Positions 14,358 through 22,144 of a stretch of 31,440 bases of DNA are shown here, one piece after another. Under the pieces are notes generated by a model. The model ran no database searches and was not told where the DNA came from. It was given only the letters and a program-made list of their open reading frames with translations. How positions within the stretch are numbered: the stretch's first letter is position 1; each line of letters begins with the position of its first letter. The stretch spans positions 1-31,440 of the forward strand of contig CAIMFR010000028.1 of the NCBI GenBank assembly GCA_903840375.1. The letters run 5' to 3'. A program made the translations under genes and the position numbers. The DNA is from Candidatus Adlerbacteria bacterium. GTDB taxonomy: Bacteria > Patescibacteriota > Minisyncoccia > Phycocordibacterales > SBAW01.

Positions 14358-15390
14358 GGTCAAGAAGCATGTCCCGATACAAATCAAAGTTTTCCAAAAT
14401 GACGCCGGTGCCGCGCGCCACTGCCGTGAGCGGATCATCAGCTACGACTATCGGCACTTTGAGCCACTGAGTCAGAAGCTCGCCGAGACCTTTCAACAAC
14501 GCACCACCGCCGGCAAGCACAATACCGGAGTGCATGATGTCGGAAAGAATTTCCGGCGGTGTCATCTCGAGCACCTCACGAATCGCGTCGATAAGCGTAT
14601 CCACAGACTGCGAAATAGCCTCGCGGATATGCTGGTCGGTCAAGGTTATCTCGCGCGGCAATCCGGTGATGAGGTCGCGCCCGCGTACCAGCGCCTCCAT
14701 CGGACCGTCGCCTTCTATGACAGAACCAATGACGATCTTTACACTTTCTGCAGTCTTCTCGCCTATCAAAATTTTAAACTCGGAACGCACGTATGAAATA
14801 ATGTCAGAGTTGAGTTTGTCGCCCGCAATGCGCAGGCTCTTCGCGCGCACGATACCGCCGAGCGAAAGTACGGCAATGTCGGTCGTGCCGCCACCGATGT
14901 CGACTATCATACTGCCGATGGCGTCGCGTATCGGCATCCGCACGCCGAGTGCCGCCGCTATCGGTTCTTCGACAATATGCACCTCGCGTGCGCCCGCATT
15001 TTGTGCCGCGTCGCGCACCGCACGCATCTCTACGTTCGTAATGCCGGACGGTACGCCGATGACAGCGCGCGGCCCTAACATTTTATGCGACAAACCCTGT
15101 GCACGATTGATGAGATACGCAAGCATCTCTTCCGTCGCCTCGAAGTCCGACACAACTCCACCAACCAAAGGCTTGACTGCAATGAGATGTCCGGGTGTAC
15201 GTCCAAGCATATCCTTCGCGGCAGTGCCGACGGCGACAACCTGACCTGTTTTCTGATTGATAGCGACAACGGACGGCTCTGTAACGACGATTCCCTTACC
15301 AGCCAAATACACAAGCGTGTTGGCGGTGCCGAGATCGATCCCGACATCGTTGGACAGTAAAGGGGCAAATCGTTCGAAAATAGATTTCAT
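14338..15390 (-). CDS. mreB: Actin-like rod shape protein MreB (first copy)
   Basis: MreB forms membrane-bound filaments that guide lateral-wall synthesis. The 350 residues show the actin-fold ATP-binding motifs: GIDLGTANTLVY (phosphate 1), MIVDIGGGTTDIAVLSLGG (phosphate 2) and IVLAGGGALLKGL (adenosine). They also show the family segments TPGHLIAVKPL and VRGRDLITGLPREI. Its start overlaps the proS stop by 4 bases (ATGA), and its end overlaps mreC. It is the copy in the mreBCD-mrdA operon. A second mreB lies at 21051-22064. Confidence 0.96.
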   Translation of the reverse strand: MKSIFERFAPLLSNDVGIDLGTANTLVYLAGKGIVVTEPSVVAINQKTGQVVAVGTAAKDMLGRTPGHLIAVKPLVGGVVSDFEATEEMLAYLINRAQGLSHKMLGPRAVIGVPSGITNVEMRAVRDAAQNAGAREVHIVEEPIAAALGVRMPIRDAIGSMIVDIGGGTTDIAVLSLGGIVRAKSLRIAGDKLNSDIISYVRSEFKILIGEKTAESVKIVIGSVIEGDGPMEALVRGRDLITGLPREITLTDQHIREAISQSVDTLIDAIREVLEMTPPEILSDIMHSGIVLAGGGALLKGLGELLTQWLKVPIVVADDPLTAVARGTGVILENFDLYRDMLLDHDDDIS

Positions 15391-16646
15391 GCAGTTAGAT
15401 GCCCAATAAGCTCGGACGTGCTCTTGTGTTCAGTTTTTCCGGTCGCACGATTGACGCATTCAAACTTCCCGGCGGCAAGAGTCTTCTCCGACACGACCAC
15501 GCGAAGCGGGATGCCGATCAAGTCGCTGTCGGCAAATTTTTCTCCCGCGCGCGCGTCGCGGTCGTCCCACAAGACTTCCACACCTGCCTCGGTCAGCTCG
15601 CGATAGAGCTCCGCCGCCTCCGCGTGTACGTCTGCATTGTCACTCATGATCTCGACAAGATGCACACGGAACGGCGCAACGCTTTCCGGCCACACGATAC
15701 CTTTCGTGTCGGAGAAGACTTCGACGATCGTGCCCATGAGGCGCGGCACACCAATGCCGTAAGAACCCATATACACCGAACACTCGACACCTTCTTTATC
15801 TTTGTATGTTAAACCGAGCGCTTTCGAATACTTCTCACCAAGTGTGTAAATATCCCCAACTTCGACAGACTTCGCTTCTTTGAAATTAAAATCTTCTTTA
15901 CGTAATCCAAAGTCGGCGAAAATTTCATCTGAATAATCGTCTTTATTTATAGACACACGTTTCTCCGGATCGTAAATGATCACATCCTCTCCAGCGTCGG
16001 TCACAGTCTGAAACTCGAATGAATATTTAGAAAAAGATCCACCTGATGACATGGTGAGATAGGTTCGGTCGCCAAGACCAACACGTGTAAAGATGTTCAT
16101 GTATACATCTTTCATACGCTCATAAAACTTGTCATGCTCGGCTTTATTGATAGAAAAATCATAAAGATCTTTCATCAGGAATTCCTTCCCGCGCATAATG
16201 CCGGACTTCGCGCGCATCTCGTTGCGGAACTTCGTCTGAAATTGATAGGCGTAGATCGGAAGATCTTTGTAAGATGACACATAAGTGCGCATGATGTTCG
16301 TCAACGCTTCCTCATGCGTGAACGCAAGCCCAAGCTCAGAGCCGCTTTTTAATGTCGTCTTGAACCAATCATCAACGACAGTGTCATCCCACCGGCCCGT
16401 TGTCTCCCACACATCTTTCTGTTGAAGCGTGGTCATGAGCATTTCTTGCGCACCAACTTTATCGAGCTCCTCGCGAATAATACCTACGATCTTGTTGAGT
16501 ACACGGAGACCGAGCGGCAGATAGGAATACACACCCGCCATTTCTTTGTGCACAAAACCAGCTCTGATAAGGAGCTGCGCGTTCTTTGACACTTCATCCT
16601 TCGGAGCTTCACGCCGCGTTTTTGTAAAAAGTTGAGATTGTTTCAT
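15387..16646 (-). CDS. proS: Prolyl-tRNA synthetase without the editing insertion domain
   Basis: This class II synthetase charges tRNA-Pro. Motif 2 is FRNEMRAKSGIMRGKEFLMKD and motif 3 is MGSYGIGVPRLMG. The C-terminal anticodon-binding domain starts at APFRVHLVEIM. The standard bacterial enzyme is about 570 residues with a roughly 180-residue INS domain between motifs 2 and 3 that removes Ala-tRNA-Pro. Here that stretch is only about 120 residues in all and the total is 419, so INS is absent. It heads the mreBCD-mrdA operon, an unusual pairing. A possible -10 (TATAGA, 16706 to 16701) lies about 55 bases upstream. Confidence 0.95.
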   Translation of the reverse strand: MKQSQLFTKTRREAPKDEVSKNAQLLIRAGFVHKEMAGVYSYLPLGLRVLNKIVGIIREELDKVGAQEMLMTTLQQKDVWETTGRWDDTVVDDWFKTTLKSGSELGLAFTHEEALTNIMRTYVSSYKDLPIYAYQFQTKFRNEMRAKSGIMRGKEFLMKDLYDFSINKAEHDKFYERMKDVYMNIFTRVGLGDRTYLTMSSGGSFSKYSFEFQTVTDAGEDVIIYDPEKRVSINKDDYSDEIFADFGLRKEDFNFKEAKSVEVGDIYTLGEKYSKALGLTYKDKEGVECSVYMGSYGIGVPRLMGTIVEVFSDTKGIVWPESVAPFRVHLVEIMSDNADVHAEAAELYRELTEAGVEVLWDDRDARAGEKFADSDLIGIPLRVVVSEKTLAAGKFECVNRATGKTEHKSTSELIGHLTA

Positions 16647-16798
16647 AATCGAGTGAGTGAGAGAAATAAAATTTATTTTAATTTCCGAGCGAACGAAGAT
16701 TCTATAACATGAAGTGTTCTATGCGATCATTGTAAAGCCTAAAAAGCGTTTGTGCAAAAGGCTATTTTGTAGCATTAACTGTGACAAACCACAAGTGC

Positions 16799-16827
16799 TT
16801 GACATATTATGTGTAAGATGCTATATT
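16799..16827 (+). promoter_or_regulatory. Near-consensus sigma70-type promoter
   Basis: TTGACA (16799-16804) and TATATT (16822-16827) are separated by 17 bases. The start is predicted near 16834, giving a leader of about 64 bases that ends in an AGGAGG ribosome-binding site. It is among the strongest promoter matches in the window. Confidence 0.85.
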
Positions 16828-16897
16828 TCCAGGCAGAAGTTAGGGACGTGTGTCACCACTAAAAGAGTTGATCTCAACCGCAAAATAGGAGGCCCTC

Positions 16898-17458
16898 ATG
16901 GTCAACAGTATCGCACAAGCTCTCGTGGCCGCCCAAAAGATCAAGATCATCAACACCGACCCGGCGAGCCTCGCCGATATCGGGAAGGTAATGGTCCAGT
17001 TCAATCTGCCGTCCACCTACTCGGTGCCCAAGTGGGTGTCGACCATGGAAAATGGCGGGTCCGACGATGAGCATATCGATGGCGACCAAGTCGTCGAGTC
17101 CACCCACGGCGTCAGCCTCGTCAGTATCCTGCGGGGGTTGACCAACGCCGAATATGGCCTGGTCAGCGTCAGCAAGACCGAGCGTCTGAACCGCGACAAG
17201 CACGGAAAATACACGGCGCTGCGGTTCATCTTCGCTTCGGACGAGGAGGTTGACGCTGCCGTGGGTAAGTTGTTCACCCGGATTGCGGACGGTTACACCT
17301 ACAAAACCAGGATATATCGCAACCACCGCGGGAACGGAGACGAGATCTCCGTGAACTGCGGAGGGGGACGTGCGCTTCTCGGCGAACGCCCCGCGCATCT
17401 TCTCCGGGTGATCTGGAAAAGCGGAGTACCACTCATTAAGCTGGTCGACAATAATTAG
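16898..17458 (+). CDS. Conserved-looking soluble protein, unknown function
   Basis: The ATG has a perfect AGGAGG about 8 bases upstream. The 186-residue product has no signal or membrane segment. It is mixed alpha/beta by eye, with an early helical ALVAAQKIKI region, a run of acidic residues near 54-63 (SDDEHIDGD) and a basic, aromatic TYKTRIYRNHRGNG stretch near 135-150. The C-terminal half has a Gly-rich NCGGGRALLGERP segment. I do not recognise it. Strong promoter, consensus ribosome-binding site and dedicated terminator mean it should be well expressed. Its GC-rich, C-ending codon choice differs from neighbours such as proS. It sits alone between the proS and rseP operons, which suggests a separately acquired or specially regulated gene. 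Confidence 0.8.
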   Translation: MVNSIAQALVAAQKIKIINTDPASLADIGKVMVQFNLPSTYSVPKWVSTMENGGSDDEHIDGDQVVESTHGVSLVSILRGLTNAEYGLVSVSKTERLNRDKHGKYTALRFIFASDEEVDAAVGKLFTRIADGYTYKTRIYRNHRGNGDEISVNCGGGRALLGERPAHLLRVIWKSGVPLIKLVDNN

Positions 17459-17480
17459 AAGCACAAATCCAACAAACCAC

Positions 17481-17518
17481 ATCGCCAGAGGGTAACCAAC
17501 CCCTCGGCGATTTTTCTT
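17481..17518 (+). terminator. Rho-independent terminator
   Basis: ATCGCC-GAGGG pairs with CCCTC-GGCGAT (one bulged A) and is followed by TTTTTCTTT. It ends the 16898-17458 transcript and abuts the end of rseP. Confidence 0.8.
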
Positions 17519-18603
17519 TACCCGAGCAACCGCACAATGTCGTGATAACTCGCTACGATCATAAGTAACGCAAGGAGTGCGAAGCCCACCATAGTGAGAC
17601 GAAATGAAATTTTTTCTGAAATTGGTTTTCTGCGTAGACCTTCTATTGCGACGAAGAGAAGTCTCCCACCATCAAGGCCCGGGATCGGAATGATATTGAT
17701 GACCGCAAGATTTATCGATATGAGCGCGGCAAGCAGTAGTGTCGCGGATAAGCCATCACCAACCGCCGTAGCTCCTATGCCAGCAATACCTATTGGTCCG
17801 GAAATATTTGAGAAGTCCGCAGTGCCGCGAATGATGTGCCACACGAACGTCCCCAAATTTTCTGCTATAGAGACCGTCATTTGTCCTGTTGTCACCGCGC
17901 CCTGAAGCAACGCAAGGGGCAACGGTAACTGAAGCGTACCAACTGCGCCGAGTGCGACACCTATCGCTTTGTGTCCTTCTGCCACACCATCGGCCGGTTT
18001 TGCCAAAAATATCTTTTCTGCGCCGTTTCTTTTAACAATTAAAATATCACTCTCATTTTGATGTGCGATGATGAAATCCTGTACCTCGCCGGCGCTCGCA
18101 CCCGCGTGAAGTTCCGCCGTGCCGGTGCGAACAGATTCGACGATGTCGCCCGACTTGATGCCGGCCTTGTCTGCCGGAGAGCCGGCCATCACATCGACAA
18201 TGGTCGTACTCACGTTTTGCACTGTGCCAAAGTTCGCTTGGTCCGGGGATGTCTGCACGCCGATCATGTAGCCGACCGACAGCGCGAGCCATGCGAACAG
18301 AATATTGAAAGAGATCCCGGCGACGAGAACCGCCGCCTGTTTCCATCGAGATTGACGATTGAAACTGCGCGGATCCTTCACGCCATCGCCGGCATTTTCG
18401 CCAAAGATGCTCACGAAGCCGCCAAGGAGCAACGCGTTGAACGTATATTCCGTCTCGCCTTTTTTAATGCCGAAAAGTTTCGGCGGGAATCCGATGCCGA
18501 ATTCGTCGACGCGCATGCCGCACTTCTTCGCGACAATAAAATGCCCGAACTCGTGCACGAGAATGAGCCCAACGAGGACGAGAATAAAAATGAGCAAATG
18601 CAT
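17518..18603 (-). CDS. rseP: Site-2 membrane metalloprotease RseP
   Basis: RseP cuts transmembrane helices of anti-sigma factors and signal-peptide remnants inside the membrane. The zinc motif HEFGH is at about residues 17-21 in the first transmembrane helix. One PDZ domain follows (about 120-205, with AGSPADKAGIKSGDIVESV). The second active-site motif is NIIPIPGLDGGRLLF near residue 305, whose Asp is the third zinc ligand. At 361 residues with a single PDZ domain it is the shorter form of the family. It follows frr by 9 bases and shares its promoter. The frr-rseP pairing recalls the pyrH-frr-dxr-rseP order of other bacteria with the middle gene lost. Confidence 0.95.
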   Translation of the reverse strand: MHLLIFILVLVGLILVHEFGHFIVAKKCGMRVDEFGIGFPPKLFGIKKGETEYTFNALLLGGFVSIFGENAGDGVKDPRSFNRQSRWKQAAVLVAGISFNILFAWLALSVGYMIGVQTSPDQANFGTVQNVSTTIVDVMAGSPADKAGIKSGDIVESVRTGTAELHAGASAGEVQDFIIAHQNESDILIVKRNGAEKIFLAKPADGVAEGHKAIGVALGAVGTLQLPLPLALLQGAVTTGQMTVSIAENLGTFVWHIIRGTADFSNISGPIGIAGIGATAVGDGLSATLLLAALISINLAVINIIPIPGLDGGRLLFVAIEGLRRKPISEKISFRLTMVGFALLALLMIVASYHDIVRLLG

Positions 18604-18612
18604 AACAATATA

Positions 18613-19164
18613 TTAGCCCGCGATCTCTTTCTCCTTGCGTTCAAGGGCAGATTCAAACGATGTATTTGCTGCATCTACCTTTTTCTGCATCTCCTCCTTT
18701 GAGCGGAACTTGTCGTCCTCGGCCATGTCTCCATCGCGTTCTTTTTTCTGAATATCGGACCACACATCGTCGCGCGCAGAGCGAAGCGAGATGCGAGCTT
18801 CTTCCGTTTTTTCCTTCGCCAATTTTACAAGAGACACGCGACGCTCTGATGTAAGCTCCGGGAATGAAACGCGAACACCCTTCTCATCTGCGCCGACCGA
18901 GAGTCCGAGATTCGCCTGTGTGATAGCCTTCTCTATTTCCTTTGCAACAGCGCTGTCCCACGGAACGATGCGCAGCGTGCGCGCGTCCTCTACTGAAATA
19001 TTCGCAACCTGGTTGACCGGCATGCGCGTGCCGTAGCTCTCTACAAAAATACCGTCGAGAATTGACATCGCTGCGCGCCCGGTACGCACTGCGGACAAGT
19101 CCTTGCCCAATCGCTCAATAATTTCTGCAACTCGCTTATCGAACGGTTTAAAGTCGTATGCCAT
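18613..19164 (-). CDS. frr: Ribosome recycling factor
   Basis: RRF splits the post-termination ribosome together with EF-G. The 183 residues match the usual length. They include LSAVRTGRAAMSILDGIFVE, PVNQVANISVEDARTLRIVPWD, the AITQANLGLSVG hinge and the C-terminal helical segment with LTSERRVSLVKLAKEKTEEARISLRSARDDV. The start at 19164 is about 2 bases from the predicted transcription start, so the mRNA is probably leaderless. It is first in a two-gene operon with rseP. Confidence 0.96.
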   Translation of the reverse strand: MAYDFKPFDKRVAEIIERLGKDLSAVRTGRAAMSILDGIFVESYGTRMPVNQVANISVEDARTLRIVPWDSAVAKEIEKAITQANLGLSVGADEKGVRVSFPELTSERRVSLVKLAKEKTEEARISLRSARDDVWSDIQKKERDGDMAEDDKFRSKEEMQKKVDAANTSFESALERKEKEIAG

Positions 19165-19172
19165 ATGCGGAT

Positions 19173-19181
19173 AGTATAGCA
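19173..19181 (-). promoter_or_regulatory. frr extended -10 promoter, leaderless
   Basis: On the minus strand TGC-TATACT ends at 19173, so the start is near 19166 and the ATG at 19164. No -35 is evident. Confidence 0.55.
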
Positions 19182-19226
19182 GAAAATCGGAGCTGGGACG
19201 CGTGCCATGCTATGCAGCACACAACC

Positions 19227-19254
19227 TTTACTTTATGAAAAATACTGGTATACT
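19227..19254 (+). promoter_or_regulatory. Promoter of the small gene at 19297
   Basis: TTTACT and TATACT are 16 bases apart, and TGG precedes the -10. The start is near 19261, with AGGAAG at 19285-19290 as ribosome-binding site. Confidence 0.7.
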
Positions 19255-19296
19255 ACTTTGCAGTAGAACTTAAGACTTCAGACTAGGAAGAATGTC

Positions 19297-19665
19297 ATGC
19301 AGGATATATATACGGGTCACCCCATGAATTGGTCGAATCTGTTCCAGATGGAAGTGGTGAATGTACGCGTGTACCATGTCGGCAGCGCATCATTTGTGCT
19401 CCTGTATGGGGCAAGCACCACACATGGTCCGGGCTATGTGGGAATGTTACCGGTCAGGAGAGGATGCAATCGTAGTGTCGTGTACTACGTGCACGACGAT
19501 CCTGCCTACGTCACCACCTTCTCACTGGCGGATATGGCACTCATCGGCGCGATTGACGGAACACCCGATGGACGCTATGGCACATATGAGATAGCCCGAG
19601 TTGGCATGGAGGCATGGGTGCGAGAGTTGCTGTATCCTACGGGCGATGGACTTCCGCGTTCGTAA
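19297..19665 (+). CDS. Small soluble protein, unknown function
   Basis: The 122-residue protein starts 6 bases after AGGAAG. Another ATG at 19292 is out of frame. It has no membrane segment. It is rich in Tyr, Val and Gly, with beta-type stretches (VVNVRVYHVGSASFVLLYG, RSVVYYVHDDPAYVTTF) followed by a short helical part (SLADMALIGAI, GMEAWVRELLY). I do not recognise the family. The gene is monocistronic, with its own promoter and terminator, and lies divergent from frr. Its expression signals match those of the 16898-17458 gene, which suggests a shared class of accessory genes. Confidence 0.7.
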   Translation: MQDIYTGHPMNWSNLFQMEVVNVRVYHVGSASFVLLYGASTTHGPGYVGMLPVRRGCNRSVVYYVHDDPAYVTTFSLADMALIGAIDGTPDGRYGTYEIARVGMEAWVRELLYPTGDGLPRS

Positions 19666-19673
19666 ACAAATAC

Positions 19674-19710
19674 CCGCGCAAATCAAAATGGTTTGCGCGG
19701 CTTTCTTTTT
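19674..19710 (+). terminator. Rho-independent terminator
   Basis: CCGCGCAAA pairs perfectly with TTTGCGCGG (9 bp) and is followed by CTTTCTTTTT. On the other strand it could weakly end the nth transcript. Confidence 0.8.
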
Positions 19711-19723
19711 CCTATTTTTTATT

Positions 19724-20395
19724 TTATGAAGTGCGAAACTTTTTCGCGGCAGGCGGATATATTTTCAGCAACGGATCGGTAGACGTATCGTATGTATGTG
19801 CCGGCGCGATGGTACGCCCGTAGTCGATGACTCGATAGGTAAAATGAGCCCATTCTTTTTTCGACAAAAGTTCCATCAGATCTTTTTCTATTTTCACCGC
19901 TTCTTTGTGGTCGGAGAGGTCGAATCGGCTCACGAACCTGATGACGTGCGTGTCCACCGCGATACCTTCCACCACACCGTATGCAGTACCGAGCACCACG
20001 TTGCCGGTCTTGCGCGCGACACCGGGAAGCTTGGTTATCTCCGCCATAGTGCGCGGCACCTTACCTCCGAAGTCTTTCTGCAGTATCTCCGCCGCACCTA
20101 AAATGTTTTTTGCTTTCGCATGATAATAGCCGCATGAGCGGATGTCTTGCTCGAACTCGCGAATGTCGGCATGCACATACTCATCGAGCGTCTTATATTT
20201 TTTGAAAAGTGCTTCCGTGACGCTGTTCACTTTTTTATCCGTGCACTGTGCCGAAAGAATGACCGCGACCACAAGCTCCCACGGTGTGCTGTAATGCAAA
20301 GCTATCTTCGCGTGCGGAAATAATTTTTTAAGTTCGTCGTTGAGCTTCTCGATCCGCTCTTTTCGTTCCGTCAATTTTTCCGGTGTCATACACAT
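19724..20395 (-). CDS. nth: Endonuclease III-type DNA glycosylase lacking the Fe-S cluster
   Basis: Nth removes oxidised pyrimidines and nicks the abasic site. The 223 residues contain the helix-hairpin-helix LPGVARKTGNVVLG with the catalytic Lys, followed by AVDTHVIRFVSRF with the catalytic Asp. The STPWELVVAVILSAQCTDKKVN region is also typical. The family normally ends with four cysteines (C-x6-C-x2-C-x5-C) holding a 4Fe-4S cluster. Here the C-terminus (TIAPAHTYDTSTDPLLKIYPP) has none, so the cluster is absent. The start lies 2 bases after the stop of the clamp-loader gene, so the two are translated together. Confidence 0.93.
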   Translation of the reverse strand: MCMTPEKLTERKERIEKLNDELKKLFPHAKIALHYSTPWELVVAVILSAQCTDKKVNSVTEALFKKYKTLDEYVHADIREFEQDIRSCGYYHAKAKNILGAAEILQKDFGGKVPRTMAEITKLPGVARKTGNVVLGTAYGVVEGIAVDTHVIRFVSRFDLSDHKEAVKIEKDLMELLSKKEWAHFTYRVIDYGRTIAPAHTYDTSTDPLLKIYPPAAKKFRTS

Positions 20396-20397
20396 TA

Positions 20398-21054
20398 TTA
20401 TACTTGCGGCAGCGTCGCGGCGAAATGCTCGAGGATCATCTTGAGCGACGGTGACGTGTCGGAAAGATAGCTGCGAAAATGCGCGATGTCAGTAAGTGCG
20501 TCAGTCCGGGCCGGTGTATTTGGCAATACATACAAGACCGCTTCAAGCTCGTTTATAAATTGGCGGGTACGCTCGCGCGCGCCGTCTTCATCTTTCAACA
20601 TCGCGGCGATCATGTCGCTTCTCTTTTTATATGGCGACGAGAGAAAAACTTCCGCCGGTGAAATTGTTTTTTGTTCAGGACCGACGAGCTCGAGCTTCTC
20701 CGGGTATTCCACAAAACGCGAGCGCACCGTATCGAGCAAAACACCGTACGGAACGAGCAGCACGAACATCGTTCCCTCCTGCGGTTCTTCAAATAATTTC
20801 AGCAAGGCCTGCTGCGCATCGTGCGAGATCGCCGCGATACCGAGGACGAACAATGCGCGCCCGCCGACATTCCGCAACGAAGCTTGCTGTGCGAGATCGC
20901 GTGATTCGTCGATGCCGAACTTTTCCCACATCTGAACACGCACATCCGGGTCGTGCTCCGTGTCAAAGCCGAACAGCGCACGGGCTGCATCCGCAAGTTC
21001 CGACAAAAGCGCCGGCGACCCTTCGTAAAGATACGCGTGGTGGTGTGTGTTCAT
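20398..21054 (-). CDS. holB: DNA polymerase III delta-prime-like clamp loader subunit
   Basis: The 218-residue protein resembles the AAA+ part of the delta-prime and gamma/tau subunits that load the sliding clamp. The clearest segment is SHDAQQALLKLFEEPQEGTMFVLLV, followed by LLDTVRSRFVEYP, which corresponds to the sensor 1 and SRC region (here SRF). There is no Walker A P-loop, as expected for a non-hydrolysing delta-prime. It is much shorter than the usual 330 residues, lacking most of the C-terminal collar domain. Its start overlaps the mreB stop by 4 bases. Delta-prime is the best call; delta is less likely. Confidence 0.8.
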   Translation of the reverse strand: MNTHHHAYLYEGSPALLSELADAARALFGFDTEHDPDVRVQMWEKFGIDESRDLAQQASLRNVGGRALFVLGIAAISHDAQQALLKLFEEPQEGTMFVLLVPYGVLLDTVRSRFVEYPEKLELVGPEQKTISPAEVFLSSPYKKRSDMIAAMLKDEDGARERTRQFINELEAVLYVLPNTPARTDALTDIAHFRSYLSDTSPSLKMILEHFAATLPQV

Positions 21055-22064
21055 CTCTTCGCAATGACGGCTTTCTTGTATGTCTCGAGATGTTCAAGCG
21101 CGATGCCGGTGCCACGCGCGACGCAAAAAAGCGGATCGTTCGCTACCTGAGCCTTCACGCCGGTGCGACGCAGAACCAGCTCGGGAAAGTGTCGGAGCAT
21201 CGACGTACCGCCCGTCATCGTGATACCGCGGTCGATGATATCTGCCGCGAGCTCCGGCGGCGTCTCCTGCAATACGTCGCGGATCGCCTTGATGATCTCG
21301 CGCAATTCCTTACCCATCGCCTTGACGATGTCATTCGTTTTTAATTCCGCAGTGCGCGGCAAACCGGTAATGAAATCGCGTCCGCGCACCGCCATGACCA
21401 GCTCTTCTTCGACAGGCACGGCAGAGCCAATGGTTATCTTTACATCTTCGGCGGTCTTCTCGCCGATACCGAGGTTGTACGTCTTCTTTATATAATCGCC
21501 GATGGCGTGGTCGAGTCTGTCGCCCGCGCATTTGACCGATATCGACGAAACGATGCCGCCGAGCGATATAACCGCGACGTCCGACGTGCCGCCGCCGATG
21601 TCGATGACCATATTGCCGCGCGCCTCGTGAATTGGAATGCCCGCACCTATGGCGGCGAGCACGGACTCCTTAACCACATACGCGCTCTTTGCTCCTGCAC
21701 GTATGGCAGCCTCGACCACCGCACGGCGCTCCGTCGAAGTCACGCCTGTCGGCACTGACACCATCACCTCCGGCCGAAAAAATTGCATTCGCCCAAGCGC
21801 CTTGGAAATAAAATAACGGAGCATTGCCTGCGTCACTCGATAGTCCGCGATGACGCCGTCTTTCATCGGACGGTACGCGACTATCTCACCCGGCGTGCGA
21901 CCTATCATATTCTTCGCCTCCGCGCCGACCGCGAGGATGCGCTTGTCAATTTCAGAAATGGCGACCACCGACGGTTCGTTCAGAACGATCCCCTGCCCCG
22001 GTACGAACACAAGCGTGTTGGCGGTGCCGAGATCGATCCCGAGTTTAGGTGTAAAAAAAGCCAT
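21051..22064 (-). CDS. mreB: Actin-like protein MreB (second copy)
   Basis: The 337-residue MreB paralogue starts MAFFTPKLGIDLGTANTLVF. A longer frame to 22151 would cross the divergent promoter region and is rejected. The ATP-binding motifs are GIDLGTANT, MVIDIGGGTSDVAVISLGG and ITMTGGTSMLRHF. The VRGRDFITGLPRTAEL and ELREIIKAIRDVLQETPPEL segments are also MreB-like. It is clearly diverged from the mreB at 14338-15390. It leads an operon with the clamp-loader gene and nth and lies back to back with murA, 80 bases apart, so wall precursor synthesis and filament formation could be co-regulated. A possible -10 TATCAT is at 22085 to 22080. Confidence 0.94.
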   Translation of the reverse strand: MAFFTPKLGIDLGTANTLVFVPGQGIVLNEPSVVAISEIDKRILAVGAEAKNMIGRTPGEIVAYRPMKDGVIADYRVTQAMLRYFISKALGRMQFFRPEVMVSVPTGVTSTERRAVVEAAIRAGAKSAYVVKESVLAAIGAGIPIHEARGNMVIDIGGGTSDVAVISLGGIVSSISVKCAGDRLDHAIGDYIKKTYNLGIGEKTAEDVKITIGSAVPVEEELVMAVRGRDFITGLPRTAELKTNDIVKAMGKELREIIKAIRDVLQETPPELAADIIDRGITMTGGTSMLRHFPELVLRRTGVKAQVANDPLFCVARGTGIALEHLETYKKAVIAKR

Positions 22065-22144
22065 ACGTCTGTTGGCGTAATGATACCCGAGTGGCGACGA
22101 CAAAACAAATTGCCAAAAAGTTTTTGCGCGTACGCTTGGGAGGT

